Below, piece after piece: positions 62,671 to 64,000 of a stretch of DNA of 64,000 nucleotides (positions are counted from its first letter, which is position 1; every line of letters starts with the position of its first letter). The notes below the pieces were generated by a model. That model saw nothing but the letters and a program-made list of their open reading frames with translations, had not been told where the DNA came from and did not search any database. The position numbers and the translations under genes are program-made. The stretch lies in the NCBI RefSeq assembly GCF_024138125.1, contig NZ_CP099993.1, positions 1,922,001-1,986,000 on the forward strand, given 5' to 3'. The stretch is from Halorussus salilacus (GTDB lineage Archaea; Halobacteriota; Halobacteria; Halobacteriales; Haladaptataceae).

Positions 62671-63894
62671 TCAGCCGAACAGATTCGTTCCCTCGGGTCG
62701 CGCTCGCGCGCTTTCGTCCTGAGTAAGCCGGTACGGCTCCAGTTCGGCGTCGAGGTCGCCCAGCGCGGCCCGTCGCTCCTGATGGGCGTCGAGGAAGTCG
62801 GCGATTCGCTCGGCGGCGTAGGCCTTGAGTTCGCCGCTGAGGAGGTCGCCCGCCCGGTACTCCTCGGCGAGTCGTTCGAGGGTCGCGTCGTCGTCCTCGA
62901 AGAAGAACGCGAGGTACTGATAGGCGACGTCGACCTCTGGGTCGCCGCCGTGTTCGCGGTGGGCGTCGAGGTCAGCCCGACCGCCAGAGTAGGCGTGGGT
63001 CCGGACCTTCCGTGCGACCGTCTCGCGGCCGTCGGTGAGTTCGATGGCTGGCGTGTCGGTCGAACTGCTCATCTTCCCCGGGCCGTCGAGGGTGGGGAGG
63101 AACTTGCTCAGCAGGGCCGCGGGCTTGGTCACGTCGACGGCCTCCTTGCCCGCCACGTCGCGAGCGAGTCGGACGTGTGGGTCCTGGTCGACCGCGATGG
63201 GGACGAGGCTGGCGTGTCGGCCGTGGACCAGTTGGGGCAACAGGAGGTGGGCGATCTGGACCGCGGGGTAGAACGACAGGCCGACGTTGTCGGGTCGGCC
63301 GTAGGTCGCCTCCATCGCCGACTGGGTGACGTGGTCGGCGAACCGGACCGCGAGGGGGTAGACCACGTCGGCGTCGGCGGTGTCCACGACGATTCGCGTT
63401 CGGTCGGGGTCGAACCCCACCGCCAGCAAGTCTCTGAGGTTCTCTCGCGCGTACTCGCCGATTTCCGCGAGCGTGAGGTCCTTCGCGAAGTGCTTCTCGT
63501 CGTCCGACAGGGGGACGTAGACGTGCGCGCCGGTGCGGTCCTGCAGGTACTTCGCGAAGTAGAAGGGCATGACGTGGCCGAGGTGCATCGGCCCCGAGGG
63601 GCCGATGCCCGTCACGAGCGAGACGGTCTCGCCGCGGTCGGCCGCGGCGAGGAACCGGTCGACGTCCCGGCCCGCGTAGAACACCCGCCGCCGGACCAGC
63701 GGGTGAACCGGGTCGGGAAAGCGGGCTCTCTGGTCGTCCGTCAGTTCCGCCGCGCCGAAGCGGTCGAGGAGTTCGCGGTAGTCTACCTCTCCCTCGACGG
63801 CGTAGGGGGTGACGGTGGAGTCGGCGTCGGTCGTGGCGTGGTCGGTCGTGGTGTGGTCAGTCGTGGTGTCGTCGGTCGTCGTATCGTCTGGCAT
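62671..63894 (-). CDS. trpS: tryptophan--tRNA ligase
   Basis: The 407-residue class I synthetase has the HIGH-type motif GIGPSGPMHLGHVMPFYFA (about residues 95-113), DDEKHFAKDLTL, VDQDPHVRLARDVA and the KMSSS loop (GPGKMSSSTDTP). It charges tRNA-Trp. The N-terminus before TPYAVEGEVDY is a repetitive Thr/Asp stretch (PDDTTTDDTTTDHTTTDH), probably a variable disordered tail. An internal start is not obvious. Archaea may encode more than one TrpRS, so it need not be the only copy. Confidence 0.93.
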   Translation of the reverse strand: MPDDTTTDDTTTDHTTTDHATTDADSTVTPYAVEGEVDYRELLDRFGAAELTDDQRARFPDPVHPLVRRRVFYAGRDVDRFLAAADRGETVSLVTGIGPSGPMHLGHVMPFYFAKYLQDRTGAHVYVPLSDDEKHFAKDLTLAEIGEYARENLRDLLAVGFDPDRTRIVVDTADADVVYPLAVRFADHVTQSAMEATYGRPDNVGLSFYPAVQIAHLLLPQLVHGRHASLVPIAVDQDPHVRLARDVAGKEAVDVTKPAALLSKFLPTLDGPGKMSSSTDTPAIELTDGRETVARKVRTHAYSGGRADLDAHREHGGDPEVDVAYQYLAFFFEDDDATLERLAEEYRAGDLLSGELKAYAAERIADFLDAHQERRAALGDLDAELEPYRLTQDESARARPEGTNLFG

Positions 63895-64000
63895 GTGTGA
63901 TGGATTCCGGTCGCTGTCGCTCGAAGGTCGATTCGCGAGGAGAAGCGAGTGAGCGTCGCCACCTCCGAGCGGCGGTGAGGCCGTCGCGCGGCGGTTACGA
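63895..64000. other. window edge upstream of trpS
   Basis: The last 106 bases hold the region upstream of trpS. A clear TATA element was not seen, and no other feature is supported. Confidence 0.4.

Overview
The window looks like chromosomal DNA of an extremely halophilic archaeon (class Halobacteria). The DNA is very GC-rich and the proteins are strongly acidic. The gene set is archaeal: thermosome, aIF1, L40e, Trm1, Tsr3, CofE and Mer of the coenzyme F420 system, bacterio-opsin-activator-type HTH regulators, HalOD1, and several haloarchaea-only small proteins. Exported proteins carry twin-arginine signals, often with a lipobox. Many promoters place a TATA-like element 25-33 bases before the start codon, as expected for leaderless transcripts. 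A Halorussus-like genus is plausible, but I cannot prove it from sequence alone.

Layout. 1-5.8 kb: the tail of a Doc-type toxin gene with a small partner, uvrB, an AT-rich membrane-protein gene, a ferritin-like protein. 5-7 kb: two divergent two-domain sulfurtransferases, then an AI-2E-type permease. 8.2-12.4 kb: a thiBPQ-type thiamine ABC importer. 12.4-19.8 kb: an XPD-like helicase, a 2-hydroxyacid dehydrogenase, two Tat-exported proteins (one cysteine-protease-like), and a TetR-MFS operon. 20-28 kb: a Nudix-eIF2B-like fusion, an exported HExxH protein, overlapping cofE-mer, and a membrane-anchored winged-helix regulator. 28.4-32.8 kb: a MoxR-DUF58-transglutaminase operon. 33-45.5 kb: mostly housekeeping (aIF1, RNB ribonuclease, two Fe-S uracil-DNA glycosylases, Tsr3, L40e, Nudix, cupin, luciferase-like and MBL enzymes). 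45.5-52.4 kb: a phnDCE importer, a Tat-exported nuclease with two DUF4350-like flanks, hisH, and a secreted hexapeptide-repeat protein. 52.5-64 kb: SWIM protein, trm1, BrkB, PAP2, divergent glnA/lrp, an HTH regulator, thermosome, a KH protein and trpS. No tRNA, rRNA, CRISPR array or insertion sequence was recognised.

The most unusual content is non-coding. A family of modular hairpin elements occurs about five times. It has a GGGACTGAAAG 5' edge, a long stem, a conserved GGG/GGG internal loop and a GGGGGCTTTC 3' edge. Two copies follow 25-27 bp tandem repeats, and one arm shows compensatory changes. All copies point in the same direction as the gene downstream. Separately, perfect GC-rich hairpins with 0-6 base loops are common both between and inside genes. 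Several in-gene copies coincide with low-complexity protein inserts. Two genes have had their stop-codon region tandemly duplicated. A 930-bp gene-free stretch before trm1 holds at least six such hairpins. Other candidates are the 21-unit PITQDx secreted repeat protein, a 19-bp iteron-like array before moxR, paired 22-bp operator candidates between the sulfurtransferases, and a 14-bp palindrome abutting the tetR start codon.
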